Source of the DNA: Salmonella enterica subsp. arizonae
Lineage (GTDB): Bacteria; Pseudomonadota; Gammaproteobacteria; Enterobacterales; Enterobacteriaceae
Assembly: GCF_008692845.1 (NCBI RefSeq)
Contig: NZ_VXJW01000005.1
Location: 186,001 to 250,000 of the forward strand
Direction of reading: 5' to 3'
DNA: 64,000 bases
Shown here piece after piece: positions 11,988-26,285 of the stretch (its first letter is position 1; every line of letters begins with the position of its first letter). The position numbers were made by a program, and so were the translations under genes. The notes beneath the pieces were generated by a model. That model ran no database searches and was not told where the DNA came from. It was given only the letters and a program-made list of their open reading frames with translations.

Positions 11988-12227
11988 GATGAAGCAAGAG
12001 GAAGAGGTCGCTATGCGCCAGTTCTGGTTGAGATATTTTGCCGCGACGGAAAAAACGTCCTGGCTGGCTTGCCTGAGCGCGCCGCAGCGCTTAAAAATGC
12101 TCACAGAACTGATGCAGTGGGAGGCGACCGATTGAAGCCAATTGCGGACATCATGTGTGACTGAGTATTGGTGTGGGCTATGGCCTAAAATCACCCGCCA
12201 GCAGATAATACCTGCTGGCTTTTTTTA
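11988..12227 (+). ncRNA. sgrS: SgrS small RNA
   Basis: SgrS is an Hfq-dependent dual-function RNA that base-pairs with ptsG and other mRNAs during glucose-phosphate stress. The 5' end is placed at GATGAAGCAAG by similarity. The conserved 3' part contains the pairing seed GTGTGACTGAGTATTGGTG (about 12155-12173). It ends with the terminator stem GCCAGCAG/CTGCTGGC (12197-12219) followed by a T run. Relative to the E. coli sequence I recall, 12 extra bases (about 12175-12186) enlarge the hairpin between seed and terminator. The RNA encodes SgrT in its 5' half. Confidence 0.92.
12013..12135 (+). CDS. sgrT: SgrT small protein, inhibitor of glucose uptake
   Basis: A 40-codon ORF inside SgrS begins MRQFWLRYFAATEKTSW and ends LMQWEATD, the recognised SgrT sequence. 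SgrT inhibits the glucose permease PtsG during glucose-phosphate stress, complementing mRNA repression by SgrS. A purine-rich GAGGAAGAGG stretch lies about 5 bases before the ATG. The frame is intact. Confidence 0.9.
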   Translation: MRQFWLRYFAATEKTSWLACLSAPQRLKMLTELMQWEATD

Positions 12228-12253
12228 TTTCGGCTGCGCTTAAAGGACTTACT

Positions 12254-13432
12254 ATGCTCTGGATTATGACGATGGGACGGCGTCTCAACGGGATTTATGC
12301 GGCGTTTATGCTGGTCGCTTTTATGATGGGCGTCGCCGGCGCGCTTCAGGCGCCGACATTAAGCCTGTTCCTGAGTCGCGAAGTGGGCGCGCAGCCGTTT
12401 TGGGTGGGGCTATTTTATACCGTCAACGCCATTGCCGGGATTGGGGTCAGTCTGGCGCTGGCGAAACGCTCGGACAGCCGCGGCGATCGCCGTAAGCTGA
12501 TTATGTTTTGCTGTCTGATGGCGATCGGCAACGCATTATTGTTTGCTTTTAATCGTCATTACGTAACTTTAATTACCTGCGGCGTACTGCTGGCGTCTCT
12601 GGCCAATACCGCCATGCCGCAACTATTTGCGCTGGCGCGGGAATATGCCGATAGTTCGGCGCGCGAAGTGGTGATTTTTAGTTCAGTGATGCGCGCCCAG
12701 CTTTCGCTGGCGTGGGTGATTGGTCCGCCGCTGGCCTTTATGCTGGCGCTGAATTACGGATTCACCGCCATGTTCTCTATTGCCGCCGTTATTTTTGCCG
12801 TCAGCCTGGTATTGATTGCCCTGATGCTGCCTTCGGTGGCGCGCGTCGAACAGCCTGTCGATGCGCCGATTGCTCAGGGAAACGGCTGGCAGGATAAAAA
12901 TGTACGTATGTTGTTTATCGCCTCCACGTTAATGTGGACCTGCAATACCATGTACCTCATTGATATGCCGCTATGGATAAGCGCTGAACTGGGCCTGTCG
13001 GATAAACTGGCTGGTGTATTAATGGGTACTGCGGCAGGGCTGGAGATTCCGGCGATGATTCTGGCCGGCTTTTATGTGAAGCGTTTTGGCAAACGGCGGA
13101 TGATGATCGCCGCCGTGGCGGCGGGCGTGTTGTTTTATATCGGTTTGATCTTTTTTCACAGTCGGACGGCTTTGCTGTTGCTGCAACTGTTCAATGCTAT
13201 TTTTATCGGCATTGTCGCCGGGATTGGAATGCTGTGGTTTCAGGATTTGATGCCAGGCAGGGCAGGGGCCGCCACGACGCTTTTCACCAATAGCATTTCA
13301 ACGGGCGTTATTCTGGCGGGCATGATTCAGGGCGCGGTGGCGCAAAGCTTCGGCCATTTTGCCGTCTACTGGGTGATTGCGGCGATTTCCGTGGTCACGC
13401 TGGCCATGACCGGGCGGGTGAAAGACGTATAG
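12254..13432 (+). CDS. setA: Sugar efflux transporter SetA
   Basis: SetA is a major facilitator superfamily exporter of sugars and non-metabolisable glucosides. It is a stress-relief partner of SgrS. The 392-residue protein has twelve predicted membrane helices and the intracellular loop RSDSRGDRRK after helix 2. It follows sgrS by 26 bp and shares its SgrR-controlled promoter in E. coli. The start is the ATG at 12254 (MLWIMTMGRR); an internal ATG at codon 5 is a possible alternative. It converges on leuD with REPs between. Confidence 0.95.
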   Translation: MLWIMTMGRRLNGIYAAFMLVAFMMGVAGALQAPTLSLFLSREVGAQPFWVGLFYTVNAIAGIGVSLALAKRSDSRGDRRKLIMFCCLMAIGNALLFAFNRHYVTLITCGVLLASLANTAMPQLFALAREYADSSAREVVIFSSVMRAQLSLAWVIGPPLAFMLALNYGFTAMFSIAAVIFAVSLVLIALMLPSVARVEQPVDAPIAQGNGWQDKNVRMLFIASTLMWTCNTMYLIDMPLWISAELGLSDKLAGVLMGTAAGLEIPAMILAGFYVKRFGKRRMMIAAVAAGVLFYIGLIFFHSRTALLLLQLFNAIFIGIVAGIGMLWFQDLMPGRAGAATTLFTNSISTGVILAGMIQGAVAQSFGHFAVYWVIAAISVVTLAMTGRVKDV

Positions 13433-13476
13433 AAAATGCCGGAATATCCCCGGCGCTGGAGACCGATGACAAACCC

Positions 13477-13565
13477 GGAGCCTGATAGCGCTACGCTTAT
13501 CAGGCCTACAGAATATAGTGGCAACCTGGTGATATTGCATAACCTGTAGGCCAGGTAAGGCGTCA
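13477..13565. repeat. REP pair between setA and leuD
   Basis: GAGCCTGATAGCGCTACGC-TTATCAGGCCTAC (about 13478-13509) and the inverted AACCTGTAGGCCAGGTAAGGC (about 13541-13561) form a REP/BIME between the convergent 3' ends of setA and leuD. Confidence 0.8.
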
Positions 13566-13569
13566 AGAA

Positions 13570-15586
<2,017 letters not shown>

Positions 15587-15588
15587 GA

Positions 15589-18251
<2,663 letters not shown>

Positions 18252-18290
18252 GATGTGGTCCTTGTCTCCTGGGGCGCCTTGCGTCAGGCA

Positions 18291-18321
18291 TAAAAAAACC
18301 CGCGCAACGGCGCGGGTTTTT
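18291..18321 (-). terminator. leu operon attenuator
   Basis: The palindrome AACCCGCGC-N-GCGCGGGTT is flanked by A and T runs. Read on the minus strand it is a strong intrinsic terminator between leuL and leuA. It is the leucine attenuator: it forms when leuL is translated without stalling. Confidence 0.93.
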
Positions 18322-18339
18322 GTTTGACTTCGAGCTGAC

Positions 18340-18426
18340 TTAATGCTGAATGCCGCCCACCCGTCTACCGCGCACAGAAAATGCGTTTAGTAGTAGTAGC
18401 CCGGTGAAACGAACGATATGTGACAT
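18340..18426 (-). CDS. leuL: leu operon leader peptide
   Basis: A 28-codon leader peptide, [13 protein letters not shown]...GGIQH, holds four consecutive rare CTA leucine codons, the sensor of leucyl-tRNA supply. Ribosome stalling there would prevent formation of the attenuator at 18291-18321 and allow leuABCD transcription. Sequence and spacing match the classical Salmonella leu leader. Confidence 0.95.
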   Translation of the reverse strand: MSHIVRFTGLLLLNAFSVRGRRVGGIQH

Positions 18427-18459
18427 TAATTCAACTCCAGCGAATGCGATATGCTTTTA

Positions 18460-18488
18460 GTGGTACTGGATATGACGTTTGATGTCAA
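18460..18488 (-). promoter_or_regulatory. leuLABCD promoter
   Basis: On the minus strand TTGACA (18488-18483), a 17-bp spacer and TACCAC (18465-18460) lie about 35 bp before leuL. The -35 box is perfect and the -10 box is weak. Assignment is by pattern and position. Confidence 0.6.
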
Positions 18489-19071
18489 CTCTGATTGCTG
18501 CCGCCATTGCATTTTGTGGGCGATATCCGGAGACGTACTTTAGCTAATTGTGCTGGGCTTTGCGTCCAATAAAGGATAAAAGAACGGGTAGATATTCATA
18601 CTTTTCATTATTTGAAATATTTAGGCATTTTTGTTTGCAAATTGGTTAGGAGAGTGGCCTGCTAAAGGTTTAGTATATCTTTTTGATTTATTTTATATTT
18701 TAACAAATAACCGTGTTTACTTAATGAATAAGGATAAAGTTATTGATAAATTAATGTTAACTTTTTCGGTGTTAATAATATAAACATTTAATTGAAGCTT
18801 AAATTATCATTCACTTGGCGTATGATTGTCTATTTGTCATGGTTATGGTTATATTGCTTTCGTAATTTAAACATTATGAATCGCGATGATGTGGCTCAGG
18901 ACACATTACGTTTGCGCTGGCATTCTATTTGTCTATGTCAGCGTCTTTATGTTTTCCGAATTTTAACGCTTTCCCTTTTTCTTATTTTATATGCATGGTA
19001 AATCATATTTTCAGGAATTATTTCTGCTTTCAGCCAGAAAAAGGGAGTTAAGCGTGACAGTGGAGTTAAAT
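18489..19071 (+). other. AT-rich leuO upstream region
   Basis: About 580 bp without a supported gene lie between the leu promoter and leuO. Most of it is strongly AT-rich with T and A tracts, the composition of H-NS-bound silencer DNA described at leuO in enteric bacteria. The leuO transcript presumably starts in this stretch. A 69-codon TTG-initiated frame inside it has no ribosome site or recognisable product. Confidence 0.6.
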
Positions 19072-20016
19072 ATGCCAGAGGTCAAAACCGAAAAGCCGCA
19101 TCTTTTAGAGATGGGTAAACCGCAGCTTCGCATGGTTGATTTGAACCTATTGACTGTGTTCGATGCGGTGATGCAAGAGCAGAATATTACGCGCGCCGCC
19201 CATACGCTGGGAATGTCTCAGCCTGCGGTCAGTAACGCCGTGGCACGTCTGAAGGTGATGTTTAATGACGAACTATTTGTTCGTTATGGACGAGGAATTC
19301 AGCCGACTGCCCGCGCATTTCAGCTATTTGGTTCAGTCCGCTAGGCGTTGCAATTGGTACAAAATGAATTACCGGGATCGGGGTTTGAGCCGATCAGCAG
19401 CGAACGTGTATTCAACCTTTGCGTGTGCAGTCCGCTGGATAATATCCTGACGTCACTGATTTATAATCGCGTAGAACAAATTGCGCCGAATATTCATCTC
19501 GTTTTTAAAGCTTCGTTGAATCAGAATACCGAGCATCAGCTACGCTATCAGGAGACCGAATTCGTTATTAGCTATGAAGAATTCCGTCGTCCTGAATTTA
19601 CCAGCGTACCGCTATTTAAAGATGAAATGGTTTTAGTCGCCAGCCGGAAACATCCGCGTATTAGCGGCCCACTGTTAGAAAGTGATGTTTATAATGAACA
19701 ACATGCGGTTGTTTCTCTCGAACGTTATGCTTCATTTAGTCAGCCATGGTATGACACGCCGGATAAACAGTCGAGCGTGGCTTATCAGGGCATGGCGCTT
19801 ATCAGCGTTCTGAATGTAGTTTCGCAGACACATTTGGTCGCCATTGCCCCGCGCTGGCTGGCGGAGGAGTTTGCGGAGTCGCTGGATCTGCAAATACTAC
19901 CGTTGCCTTTAAAACTGAATAGCCGGACATGCTACCTTACCTGGCATGAAGCGGCTGGGCGCGATAAAGGGCACCAATGGATGGAAGAGTTATTAGTCTC
20001 TGTTTGTAAGCGATAA
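19072..20016 (+). pseudogene. leuO: LysR-type regulator LeuO, interrupted by amber codon
   Basis: LeuO is an H-NS antagonist and pleiotropic LysR-type regulator of stress, porin and other H-NS-silenced genes. The full 314-codon frame is open from the ATG at 19072 ([15 protein letters not shown]) to 20016, except for a TAG at 19342-19344. That codon replaces the glutamine (CAG) at position 91 in ...LFGSVRQALQLVQ. The first 90 residues keep the complete helix-turn-helix (about 25-85); the remaining 223 codons encode an intact effector-binding domain. There is no frameshift, and the downstream part looks undecayed, so the mutation appears recent. Without suppression, only a DNA-binding fragment lacking the oligomerisation domain would be made. 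Confidence 0.93.
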
Positions 20017-20022
20017 AGACGG

Positions 20023-20064
20023 GCAGAATAAATCAGAAATGCCTTCTGGTTTATTCTGCTTTTT
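20023..20064 (+). terminator. leuO terminator
   Basis: GCAGAATAAA-CAGAA and TTCTG-TTTATTCTGC form a long stem just after the leuO stop, followed by five T. This is a convincing rho-independent terminator. Confidence 0.85.
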
Positions 20065-20336
20065 AATATATATCAAAAATTTTATGCTAAACTAGCGGTT
20101 GACCCTTGTTTTCGCCATTATAAAAAATTGATGAATTGCTGTAAGTCTGCTTTTATAAGCAATTATTTATTACCTGATGTGATTCAGACGGAGTATTTCT
20201 CCATTTCCTTTCTTCTTGCTTCCTGATTATTCTGATCTTCTCCCCCGTTACATCATTCCCCCTAATTGTCGGCGTGATAGCGAGCGGTTAAGGTGTCCGT
20301 CAAACCGTGATGACAAGTGTAAAGTGGAGGCAAGCC
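20065..20336 (+). promoter_or_regulatory. ilvIH promoter and leader region
   Basis: About 270 bp of mostly AT-rich DNA separate leuO from ilvI. In enteric bacteria this region holds the Lrp-activated ilvIH promoter with several degenerate Lrp sites. I cannot place individual Lrp boxes reliably. A GGAGG at about 20326-20330 is the ilvI ribosome site. Confidence 0.55.
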
Positions 20337-22061
20337 GTGGAGATGTTGTCTGGAGCCGAGATGGTTGTGCGATCGCTTATCGATCAAGGCGTGAAGCAGG
20401 TGTTCGGCTACCCTGGGGGCGCAGTGCTTGATATTTATGATGCGCTACATACCGTCGGGGGAATCGATCATGTTCTGGTTCGTCACGAGCAGGCCGCGGT
20501 GCATATGGCGGATGGTCTGGCGCGAGCCACTGGCGATATTGGCGTGGTGCTGGTGACTTCCGGGCCGGGGGCGACCAATGCGATTACCGGGATTGCTACG
20601 GCCTATATGGATTCTATTCCGCTAGTGATTCTTTCCGGCCAGGTCGCTACCTCATTGATTGGCTACGATGCCTTTCAGGAATGCGACATGGTGGGGATTT
20701 CCCGACCGGTGGTCAAACATAGCTTCCTGGTCAAACATACGGAAGATATTCCTCAGGTACTCAAAAAAGCCTTCTGGCTGGCGGCAAGCGGGCGTCCCGG
20801 ACCTGTGGTCGTGGATTTGCCGAAAGATATTCTGAATCCGGCGAAAAAAATGCCGTATGCCTGGCCGGAAACGGTCAGTATGCGCTCTTACAATCCCACA
20901 ACGTCAGGACATAAAGGACAAATTAAACGTGCGCTGCAAACGCTGGCGTCGGCGAAACAACCGGTGGTTTATGTGGGGGGAGGGGCGATAAGCGCGGCCT
21001 GCTACGCGCCGCTGCGCCAAATAATCGAAACCTTCAACTTGCCAGTCGTCTCTTCGTTAATGGGGATTGGCGCGTTTCCTGCGACTCATCGCCAGTCGTT
21101 AGGGATGCTGGGAATGCATGGCACTTATGAAGCCAATATGACCATACATAACGCCGACGTGATTTTTGCCGTCGGCGTACGATTTGACGACCGGGCGACG
21201 AATAATCTTGCTAAATATTGTCCGAACGCGACGGTATTGCACATCGATATTGACCCGACGTCTATATCCAAAACGATTAACGCTGATATCCCGGTGGTAG
21301 GCGATGCCCGTGTGGTACTGGAACAAATGCTGGAGCTCCTGGTGCAGGATACGCCGTCTCAGCCGCGGGATGATATTCGCGACTGGTGGCAGCAGATAGA
21401 GCGCTGGCGTGCCCGTCAGTGCCTGAAATATGACGCGGAAAGCGAAAGCATTAAACCCCAGGCGGTGATTGAAACCCTCTGGCGTCTGACGAAGGGCGAC
21501 GCGTACGTGACGTCCGATGTAGGACAACACCAGATGTTTGCCGCTCTCTACTACCCGTTCGATAAACCACGTCGCTGGATTAATTCCGGCGGGCTCGGCA
21601 CGATGGGCTTTGGCCTACCGGCTGCGCTGGGCGTTAAAATGGCCCTGCCGAAAGAAATGGTGGTCTGCGTGACCGGCGATGGCAGTATACAGATGAATAT
21701 TCAGGAGCTGTCGACAGCCTTACAGTATGAACTGCCGGTGCTGGTTCTGAACCTGAACAACCGTTATCTGGGGATGGTGAAACAGTGGCAGGATATGATC
21801 TATTCTGGTCGTCATTCTCAGTCTTATATGCAGTCATTGCCGGATTTTGTGCGCCTGGCGGAAGCATATGGCCATGTCGGGCTGCAGATTAACCGTCCGG
21901 ATGAGCTGGAAAGTAAACTCAGCGAAGCCCTTGAGCATGTGCGTAATAACCGGTTGGTGTTCGTCGATGTCACCGTTGATGGCAGCGAGCATGTCTATCC
22001 GATGCAGATTCGCGGGGGCGGGATGGACGAAATGTGGTTAAGCAAAACGGAGAGGACCTGA
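20337..22061 (+). CDS. ilvI: Acetolactate synthase III large subunit
   Basis: IlvI is the ThDP-dependent catalytic subunit of acetohydroxyacid synthase III, the first common step of valine and isoleucine synthesis. I start at GTG 20337 ([10 protein letters not shown]), which follows GGAGG by about 6 bases and gives the usual 574 residues; an ATG ten codons upstream is less likely. The catalytic glutamate lies in [13 protein letters not shown]. The ThDP-binding motif GDGSIQMN...NLNN is intact near residue 450. The stop overlaps the possible first ATG of ilvH (ATGA context). Activated by Lrp in relatives. Confidence 0.96.
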   Translation: MEMLSGAEMVVRSLIDQGVKQVFGYPGGAVLDIYDALHTVGGIDHVLVRHEQAAVHMADGLARATGDIGVVLVTSGPGATNAITGIATAYMDSIPLVILSGQVATSLIGYDAFQECDMVGISRPVVKHSFLVKHTEDIPQVLKKAFWLAASGRPGPVVVDLPKDILNPAKKMPYAWPETVSMRSYNPTTSGHKGQIKRALQTLASAKQPVVYVGGGAISAACYAPLRQIIETFNLPVVSSLMGIGAFPATHRQSLGMLGMHGTYEANMTIHNADVIFAVGVRFDDRATNNLAKYCPNATVLHIDIDPTSISKTINADIPVVGDARVVLEQMLELLVQDTPSQPRDDIRDWWQQIERWRARQCLKYDAESESIKPQAVIETLWRLTKGDAYVTSDVGQHQMFAALYYPFDKPRRWINSGGLGTMGFGLPAALGVKMALPKEMVVCVTGDGSIQMNIQELSTALQYELPVLVLNLNNRYLGMVKQWQDMIYSGRHSQSYMQSLPDFVRLAEAYGHVGLQINRPDELESKLSEALEHVRNNRLVFVDVTVDGSEHVYPMQIRGGGMDEMWLSKTERT

Positions 22062-22063
22062 TG

Positions 22064-22555
22064 ATGCGCCGGATTTTATCGGTATTACTGGAAAACGAAT
22101 CTGGGGCGTTATCGCGGGTTATCGGCCTCTTTTCGCAACGCGGATATAATATTGAAAGCCTGACCGTCGCGCCGACAGACGATCCGACGTTGTCGCGCAT
22201 GACTATCCAGACGGTAGGCGATGAAAAAGTGCTTGAGCAAATTGAAAAGCAACTGCACAAGCTGGTTGATGTGCTGCGCGTCAGCGAGCTGGGTCAGGGA
22301 GCGCACGTTGAGCGGGAAATCATGCTGGTGAAAATCCAGGCCAGCGGCTACGGACGGGAAGAGGTGAAGCGTAATACGGAAATTTTCCGTGGTCAGATTA
22401 TTGATGTCACGCCAACGCTGTATACCGTTCAACTGGCGGGCACCAGCGATAAACTGGATGCTTTTCTGGCCTCGCTGCGCGAGGTGGCGAAAATTGTTGA
22501 AGTGGCGCGTTCAGGCGTCGTAGGGCTTTCACGCGGCGATAAGATTATGCGCTGA
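22064..22555 (+). CDS. ilvH: Acetolactate synthase III regulatory subunit
   Basis: IlvH is the small subunit that confers valine feedback inhibition on IlvI. The 163-residue protein has an N-terminal ACT domain ([20 protein letters not shown], about 1-80) and a C-terminal domain of the same family. Two adjacent ATGs (22061 and 22064) follow the sequence GGAGAGGAC; I use the second, which gives the family length. Cotranscribed with ilvI and followed by a terminator. Confidence 0.96.
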   Translation: MRRILSVLLENESGALSRVIGLFSQRGYNIESLTVAPTDDPTLSRMTIQTVGDEKVLEQIEKQLHKLVDVLRVSELGQGAHVEREIMLVKIQASGYGREEVKRNTEIFRGQIIDVTPTLYTVQLAGTSDKLDAFLASLREVAKIVEVARSGVVGLSRGDKIMR

Positions 22556-22596
22556 CCTGGTTTGCCGGCTGTCTGCCGACAAGAATTATCATCCCC

Positions 22597-22627
22597 AACC
22601 CAACATCACCGGTTGGGCTTTTTTTTT
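22597..22627 (+). terminator. ilvIH terminator
   Basis: The stem CCCAAC/GTTGGG (22599-22604 and 22612-22617) is followed by a nine-T run, about 45 bp after ilvH. Confidence 0.88.
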
Positions 22628-22753
22628 GCGAAATCCGTGGTAACCCGGAATAAAAGCGGTTGCCGGAGTGATCAATCTGCGCTTAGATGTTAACGATTTT
22701 AACCCATGCCGTCATAAAGGTTATGGTTTGTACAATTTACACAAGGGGCAATT

Positions 22754-23758
22754 GTGAAACTGGATGAAATCGCTCGGCTGGCCGGTGTCTCGCGCACAAC
22801 TGCAAGCTACGTTATAAACGGTAAAGCGAAGCAATACCGCGTGAGCGACAAAACCGTAGAAAAAGTCATGGCGGTGGTGCGTGAGCACAATTACCATCCT
22901 AATGCTGTGGCTGCCGGGCTACGTGCTGGACGCACACGTTCCATTGGTCTGGTGATCCCGGACCTTGAAAACACGAGCTACACCCGTATTGCAAACTATC
23001 TTGAGCGCCAGGCGCGCCAGCGTGGCTACCAACTGCTGATCGCCTGTTCTGAAGATCAGCCGGATAACGAAATGCGTTGCATTGAGCATCTATTACAACG
23101 GCAGGTGGATGCAATCATCGTTTCAACCTCGTTACCGCCGGAGCATCCCTTCTATCAGCGCTGGGCCAACGATTCGTTCCCCATCGTCGCGCTTGACCGG
23201 GCGCTGGATCGCGAACATTTCACCAGCGTGGTCGGAGCGGATCAGGATGATGCCGAGATGCTGGCGGAGGAGTTGCGTAAATTCCCGGCGGAAACGGTGC
23301 TTTATTTGGGGGCGCTGCCGGAGTTGTCCGTCAGCTTCCTGCGCGAGCAGGGGTTCCGCACCGCATGGAAAGACGATCCGCGGGAGGTGAATTTCTTATA
23401 TGCCAACAGCTATGAACGCGAAGCCGCTGCGCAGCTATTTGAGAAATGGCTGGAAACGCATCCTATGCCGCAGGCGCTCTTTACCACGTCGTTCGCGCTA
23501 TTACAGGGCGTGATGGACGTTACGCTGCGGCGCGATGGAAAATTGCCCTCGGATTTGGCGATTGCGACCTTCGGCGATCATGAGCTACTGGATTTTCTGC
23601 AATGCCCGGTGCTGGCGGTAGCGCAGCGTCATCGTGATGTTGCGGAGCGTGTGCTGGAGATTGTACTGGCAAGCCTTGATGAGCCGCGTAAGCCGAAGCC
23701 GGGCTTAACGCGTATTCGGCGTAACCTATATCGTCGTGGCATTCTGAGCCGTAGTTAA
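22754..23758 (+). CDS. cra: Catabolite repressor/activator Cra (FruR)
   Basis: Cra is the LacI-family regulator of carbon flow that releases DNA on binding fructose phosphates. The 334-residue protein starts at GTG 22754 after AAGGGGC. It has the N-terminal helix-turn-helix [20 protein letters not shown] (about 3-22) and the hinge, followed by a periplasmic-binding-like effector domain (about 60-330). Single gene between ilvIH and the dcw cluster. Intact. Confidence 0.97.
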   Translation: MKLDEIARLAGVSRTTASYVINGKAKQYRVSDKTVEKVMAVVREHNYHPNAVAAGLRAGRTRSIGLVIPDLENTSYTRIANYLERQARQRGYQLLIACSEDQPDNEMRCIEHLLQRQVDAIIVSTSLPPEHPFYQRWANDSFPIVALDRALDREHFTSVVGADQDDAEMLAEELRKFPAETVLYLGALPELSVSFLREQGFRTAWKDDPREVNFLYANSYEREAAAQLFEKWLETHPMPQALFTTSFALLQGVMDVTLRRDGKLPSDLAIATFGDHELLDFLQCPVLAVAQRHRDVAERVLEIVLASLDEPRKPKPGLTRIRRNLYRRGILSRS

Positions 23759-23764
23759 CGGAGC

Positions 23765-23793
23765 GGCGGCAAAAGATAATCTCTTCTGCCGCC
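23765..23793 (+). terminator. Hairpin after cra
   Basis: GGCGGCA/TGCCGCC stem seven bases after the cra stop. No strong T run follows, so it may be a weak or rho-assisted terminator. Confidence 0.5.
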
Positions 23794-24284
23794 GTCAAAC
23801 AAAAAGCGTATTAGTAAAAATAACCCTCGAATAATTAAGATTATTCCTTAAAATTATCCGAAAATTGTTTTTTATTTCCTTTCTTTTGTCTGAAATTGTC
23901 TGCATTCCGGTAATGAAGACGTAACGAGTGTTTTCCTTTGTCTTGTTTTGTTACAAGCATGCAAGAAATTGTCGAATTAACAGCCACTTTTTTCACTCTG
24001 GTGCGATAGTCGCCCGTAGACGCTGGTATAGCAGGCGCCTGGCACGTTAAGCAGGCACTGTTAACACAGTGCAATATGTCCTAAAATGCCGCTCGCGTCG
24101 CAAACTGACACTTTATATTTTTCTCGGATTATATTGAGTCCGTTTTAAACGGTGGTGGGTCTTTGGTTTTTTTCTTACAAATATTCATAACGTTAATTTG
24201 TCTGGCGCGCTGGACGGAAATTAATCAACGCGGATATTCGCTATAAACATTGGCTTTTTTACTTCGGTAAGCGTTGTGACTCGC
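23794..24284. other. Intergenic region cra-mraZ
   Basis: About 490 bp without a supported gene. It is AT-rich, especially 23800-23960 and 24110-24250, and holds the upstream flank of the dcw promoter. I see no RNA gene or repeat here. Confidence 0.5.
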
Positions 24285-24314
24285 TTGACAAGCTTTTCCT
24301 CCGCTCCGTAAACT
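24285..24314 (+). promoter_or_regulatory. dcw cluster promoter Pmra
   Basis: TTGACA (24285-24290), an 18-bp spacer and TAAACT (24309-24314) match the known mra promoter of enteric bacteria. It drives mraZ and the early dcw genes through at least ftsW. Confidence 0.85.
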
Positions 24315-24321
24315 CCTTCGA

Positions 24322-24357
24322 GTGGGAATTTGTGGGATAAAGTGGTGGAAAGGGGTG
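24322..24357 (+). promoter_or_regulatory. MraZ operator direct repeats
   Basis: GTGGG at 24322 and 24332, GTGGT at 24342 and GGGGT at 24352 repeat at exactly 10-bp spacing just downstream of Pmra. TGGGN repeats with 5-nt spacers are the binding sites through which MraZ represses its own operon in E. coli. The third box here is TGGTG rather than TGGGN. Confidence 0.8.
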
Positions 24358-24365
24358 AGACTGGC

Positions 24366-24824
24366 ATGTTCCGGGGGGCAACGTTAGTCAATCTCGACAG
24401 TAAAGGGCGCCTGACCGTGCCGACCCGTTATCGGGAGCAACTGATCGAGAGCGCTACCGGTCAAATGGTATGTACCATTGACATCCATCACCCATGTCTA
24501 CTGCTTTACCCCCTGCCTGAATGGGAAATTATTGAGCAAAAGTTATCTCGTCTGTCGAGCATGAACCCGGTAGAACGTCGCGTACAGCGTTTACTGTTGG
24601 GCCATGCCAGCGAATGTCAGATGGATGGTGCAGGTCGATTACTGATCGCGCCAGTTCTACGGCAACATGCCGGACTGACGAAAGAAGTGATGCTGGTTGG
24701 ACAGTTCAACAAATTTGAGCTGTGGGATGAAACGACCTGGTATCAACAGGTCAGGGAAGATATCGACGCTGAACAGTCAGCTACCGAAACGTTGTCGGAG
24801 CGGCTGCAGGACTTGTCTCTATAA
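24366..24824 (+). CDS. mraZ: Transcriptional regulator MraZ
   Basis: MraZ is the DNA-binding autorepressor of the division and cell wall cluster. The 152-residue protein has two SpoVT/AbrB-like domains, each with the DxxGR motif ([10 protein letters not shown] near 11-20 and [10 protein letters not shown] near 85-94). I start at the ATG at 24366 ([10 protein letters not shown]), which follows GGGGTGAG; the open frame extends 12 codons upstream through the operator repeats. First gene of the dcw operon. Confidence 0.96.
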   Translation: MFRGATLVNLDSKGRLTVPTRYREQLIESATGQMVCTIDIHHPCLLLYPLPEWEIIEQKLSRLSSMNPVERRVQRLLLGHASECQMDGAGRLLIAPVLRQHAGLTKEVMLVGQFNKFELWDETTWYQQVREDIDAEQSATETLSERLQDLSL

Positions 24825-24825
24825 G

Positions 24826-25767
24826 ATGATGGAAAATTTTAAACACACCACGGTACTGTTGGATGAAGCCGTTAATGGTCTAAATATTCGTCCGGATGGT
24901 ATCTATATTGATGGCACATTTGGTCGCGGCGGCCACTCGCGCCTGATCCTCTCGCAACTAGGCGAAGAGGGGCGCTTGCTGGCGATCGATCGCGATCCGC
25001 AGGCGATCGCCGTTGCGCAGGCCATTAATGATCCTCGCTTCTCCATCATTCATGGACCTTTTTCCGCGTTGGCTGATTATGTAGCCGAGCGCGAGCTTAC
25101 CGGTAAGATTGACGGAATTCTTCTTGATCTTGGCGTCTCCTCTCCGCAGCTTGACGATGCGGAGCGCGGTTTTTCATTTATGCGCGACGGTCCGCTGGAT
25201 ATGCGAATGGATCCGACGCGCGGCCAGTCTGCCGCCGAGTGGTTACAAACGGCGGAAGAGGCGGATATTGCCTGGGTGCTGAAAACATTCGGCGAGGAGC
25301 GTTTTGCCAAACGTATTGCTCGCGCCATTGTTGAGCGCAATCGCGAACAGCCGATGACCCGTACCAAAGAGCTGGCGGAAGTGGTTGCGGCGGCGACCCC
25401 GGTAAAAGACAAATTCAAACATCCCGCGACCCGTACCTTCCAGGCGGTGCGCATCTGGGTAAACAGTGAACTGGAGGAGATAGAGCAGGCGCTAAAAAGC
25501 TCGCTCAGCGTACTGGCCCCAGGCGGGCGGCTTTCAATCATCAGTTTCCACTCGCTGGAAGACCGTATTGTGAAACGCTTTATGCGTGAGCAAAGCCGCG
25601 GTCCGCGGGTGCCGGCCGGATTACCGATGACGGAAGCGCAGCTCAAAAAACTGGGCGGTCGTGAGTTACGAGCGTTAGGCAAGTTGATGCCGGGTGAAAA
25701 AGAGGTAGCTGAAAATCCTCGGGCCCGTAGTTCAGTTCTGCGTATCGCAGAGAGGACGAACGCATGA
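24826..25767 (+). CDS. rsmH: 16S rRNA m4C1402 methyltransferase
   Basis: RsmH (MraW) methylates N4 of C1402 in the 16S rRNA P site using SAM. The 313-residue protein shows the SAM motif [16 protein letters not shown] (about 28-43) and the conserved [17 protein letters not shown]. It begins with adjacent ATGs two bases after mraZ and overlaps ftsL by 4 bp (ATGA), indicating coupling. Cytoplasmic. Confidence 0.96.
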   Translation: MMENFKHTTVLLDEAVNGLNIRPDGIYIDGTFGRGGHSRLILSQLGEEGRLLAIDRDPQAIAVAQAINDPRFSIIHGPFSALADYVAERELTGKIDGILLDLGVSSPQLDDAERGFSFMRDGPLDMRMDPTRGQSAAEWLQTAEEADIAWVLKTFGEERFAKRIARAIVERNREQPMTRTKELAEVVAAATPVKDKFKHPATRTFQAVRIWVNSELEEIEQALKSSLSVLAPGGRLSIISFHSLEDRIVKRFMREQSRGPRVPAGLPMTEAQLKKLGGRELRALGKLMPGEKEVAENPRARSSVLRIAERTNA

Positions 25768-26129
25768 TCAGCAGAGTGACAGAAGCCCTAAGCAAAGTGA
25801 AGGGATCGCCAGGAATCACCAACCGCCATGCCTTGCCTGGCGTGATCGGTGACGATCTTTTGCGGTTCGGGAAGCTGCCACTCTGCTTGTTCATTTGCAT
25901 CATTTTAACGGCGGTGACGGTGGTAACGACGGCGCACCATACTCGCTTGCTCACCGCGCAGCGTGAGCAACTGGTTCTGGAGCGCGATGCATTGGACATT
26001 GAGTGGCGCAACCTGATCCTTGAAGAAAACGCGCTCGGCGATCACAGCCGGGTGGAGCGGATCGCAACGGAAAAGTTGCAAATGCAGCATGTTGATCCGT
26101 CCCAAGAAAATATCGTAGTGCAAAAATAA
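25764..26129 (+). CDS. ftsL: Cell division protein FtsL
   Basis: FtsL is a bitopic septal protein that forms the FtsQLB complex and activates FtsWI. The 121-residue protein has a short cytoplasmic tail, one membrane helix (about 38-57, [18 protein letters not shown]) and a periplasmic coiled coil with a leucine heptad pattern ([20 protein letters not shown]). The ATGA overlap with rsmH suggests coupling. Downstream, the native ftsI start is 15 bp away but is now split by an ERIC insertion. Confidence 0.96.
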   Translation: MISRVTEALSKVKGSPGITNRHALPGVIGDDLLRFGKLPLCLFICIILTAVTVVTTAHHTRLLTAQREQLVLERDALDIEWRNLILEENALGDHSRVERIATEKLQMQHVDPSQENIVVQK

Positions 26130-26144
26130 GGATAAACGCGACGC

Positions 26145-26285
26145 ATGAAAGCAGCGGTAAAAACGCTATACGTGAAAGCATTCATGGTGCATCAAGGCGG
26201 CAAGCACATGAATCCTCAGGAGCTTACTCAGGTAAGTGACTGGGGCCGGTGCGCGCAGTCAACGCAGAGGCTACTTGAAGGATGA
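26145..26285 (+). other. Leader ORF: original ftsI start reading into ERIC (46 codons)
   Basis: The native ftsI initiation site (AAGGA then ATG at 26145) encodes MKAAVKTL, the true FtsI N-terminus, and then runs into the ERIC element. It continues as YVKAFMVHQGGK... and stops at TGA 26283-26285. That TGA overlaps the ATG at 26282 (ATGA), where the present FtsI frame begins. The peptide itself is probably functionless. Its translation may deliver ribosomes to the FtsI restart. A stop in the FtsI frame at 26276-26278 rules out any start between the two. Confidence 0.75.

Noticed and set aside
18792-19001. 69-codon frame upstream of leuO
   Set aside because: TTG start, no ribosome site, in AT-rich promoter DNA; composition unlike a protein.
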